A stretch of DNA of 64,000 nucleotides, from assembly GCF_036621135.1 (NCBI RefSeq), contig NZ_JAZIBG010000036.1, forward strand, positions 310,001-374,000, in the 5' to 3' direction. Origin of the DNA: Aquincola agrisoli (GTDB lineage: Bacteria; Pseudomonadota; Gammaproteobacteria; Burkholderiales; Burkholderiaceae_C). Positions 63,314 through 64,000 of this stretch are shown here, piece after piece. The notes under the pieces were generated by a model. That model made no database searches, was not told where the DNA came from, and was given only the letters and a program-made list of their open reading frames with translations. How positions within the stretch are numbered: position 1 is the first letter of the stretch; each line of letters begins with the position of its first letter. A program made the translations under genes and the position numbers.

Positions 63314-64000
63314 GACGTTTTCTCGTGCGACGAGGTGCAGGCCGGCGCCGCCGCGGCCAGGTGCTCGGCCCCCACGAGCGCCAACCCGTGGTGCACGTGG
63401 ATGCGGCCCGACTCGTCGGGCACCGACCAGGGCCGGCGCACGCCGCCCAGCCCCTCGGCCACGGCCAGGCCCGCCTGCAGGCCGTCTTCATGGAAGCCCG
63501 CGCCGAAGTACGCGCCGCAGAACCAGGTGCGGTGCCGGCCCTGCAGGGCCCACAGGTGCTGTTGCGTGCGGATGGCGGTGGCGTCGAAGAGCGGGTGCTC
63601 GTAGACCTCGGTGTGCAGCACGGACTCGGGCCGCGGCGCCTGCGCCGGGTTGAGCGTGAGGAAGAGCGGCGCATCGCCCCCCACGCCCTGCAGCCGGTTC
63701 ATCCAGTAGGTGACACACGGCGCCTCGTGGCGGCGGCGGTCGGCCAGGTAGTTCCAGCTCGACCACACCGCGCGGCGCCGCGGCATCAGGCGCTCGTCGC
63801 CGTGCAGCACCGCGAGGTTGCGGCTGTAGCGGTAGGCGCCGAGCAGCCGGCGTTCGTCGGCATCCGCATCGGGCAGCAGGCGCAGCGCCTGGTCGGCGTG
63901 CGTGGCGATCACCACCTGGTCGAAGCGCTGGGGCGGCCGGCCGTCGGTGGTGGCCACGCGCAGGCCGTCGGCGCCGCGGTGCACGGCCACCGCGCCGCAG
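63310..64000 (-). CDS. FAD-dependent NAD(P)-binding / amine-oxidase-like protein, C-terminal part
   Basis: At least 229 residues of the C-terminal portion; the N-terminal FAD-binding part lies beyond the right edge. Visible features are FDQVVIATHADQALRLLPDA, the strand LAVLHGDERLMPRRRAVWSSWNYL, VTYWMNRLQ and the FAD-site block TWFCGAYFGAGFHEDGLQAGLAVAE. Together these mark the amine-oxidase-like oxidoreductases that accompany DUF1365 and CFA-type genes. Its role is likely in lipid modification or in defence against singlet oxygen. First gene seen of the three-gene minus-strand operon, overlapping DUF1365 by 4 nt. Confidence 0.85.
   Translation of the reverse strand, partial: CGAVAVHRGADGLRVATTDGRPPQRFDQVVIATHADQALRLLPDADADERRLLGAYRYSRNLAVLHGDERLMPRRRAVWSSWNYLADRRRHEAPCVTYWMNRLQGVGGDAPLFLTLNPAQAPRPESVLHTEVYEHPLFDATAIRTQQHLWALQGRHRTWFCGAYFGAGFHEDGLQAGLAVAEGLGGVRRPWSVPDESGRIHVHHGLALVGAEHLAAAAPACTSSHEKTS

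Overview
The window is dense, high-GC chromosomal DNA from a Gram-negative bacterium, most likely a betaproteobacterium of the order Burkholderiales. The signs are lipid A/Kdo genes (lpxK, kdsB, eptA), RND efflux, TonB/ExbBD machinery, the gene run exbB-exbD-lpxK-Trm112-like-kdsB-adk, and a C/G-biased third codon position throughout. The taxonomic call is inference. No rRNA, tRNA, IS element, prophage or CRISPR array was found. Neighbouring genes often overlap by 1-4 nt (ATGA, GTGA or TGATG junctions), so most of the window reads as compact operons.

Layout. (1) 1-4832, minus strand: a propionate/methylmalonyl-CoA operon, mutase - MeaB chaperone - PccB - PccA (the last runs off the left edge). 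A divergent GntR regulator (4969-5658) faces it across a perfect palindrome. (2) 5698-11189: an EamA exporter, then a PmrAB-like two-component system, divergent from a PAP2 phosphatase-eptA pair. A PmrA-box-like element lies between them, so this is a probable lipid A remodelling / cationic peptide resistance locus. (3) 11233-17928: an AcrAB-OprM type efflux operon with a divergent TetR repressor and a near-consensus AcrR operator. (4) 17925-20909: a DUF72 protein, iron superoxide dismutase and xseA. (5) 21295-25936: exbB-exbD-lpxK-Trm112-like-kdsB, then adk with a clear terminator, then a short-chain dehydrogenase.

(6) 25943-35347, minus strand: a five-gene import operon (substrate-binding lipoprotein, two permeases, double ATPase, TonB-dependent receptor) that joins an outer-membrane receptor to an inner-membrane peptide-type ABC importer. 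(7) 35459-39551: ldcA, tadA, a membrane metallophosphoesterase and cardiolipin synthase. (8) 39622-47772: a 2-aminoethylphosphonate locus. A GntR regulator, PhnZ-like HD protein and EamA transporter run on the minus strand; a binding protein, ATPase, fused permease, PhnW and PhnX run on the plus strand. A palindromic operator lies between the two arms. (9) 47785-51804: an HPP-CBS membrane protein, then a secreted HbpS/GlcG-like protein next to a DctB/FixJ-type two-component system. (10) 51841-60149: kdpFABC, a possible new 43-aa membrane peptide, then kdpDE. (11) 60209-64000: DUF2189 and DUF2788 proteins, then a minus-strand FAD oxidoreductase - DUF1365 - cyclopropane synthase cluster that leaves the right edge.

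The most interesting points are the TonB-receptor/peptide-ABC operon, the HbpS-like three-component sensor, the unannotated microprotein inside kdp, and a set of clean candidate operators that link regulators to their targets.
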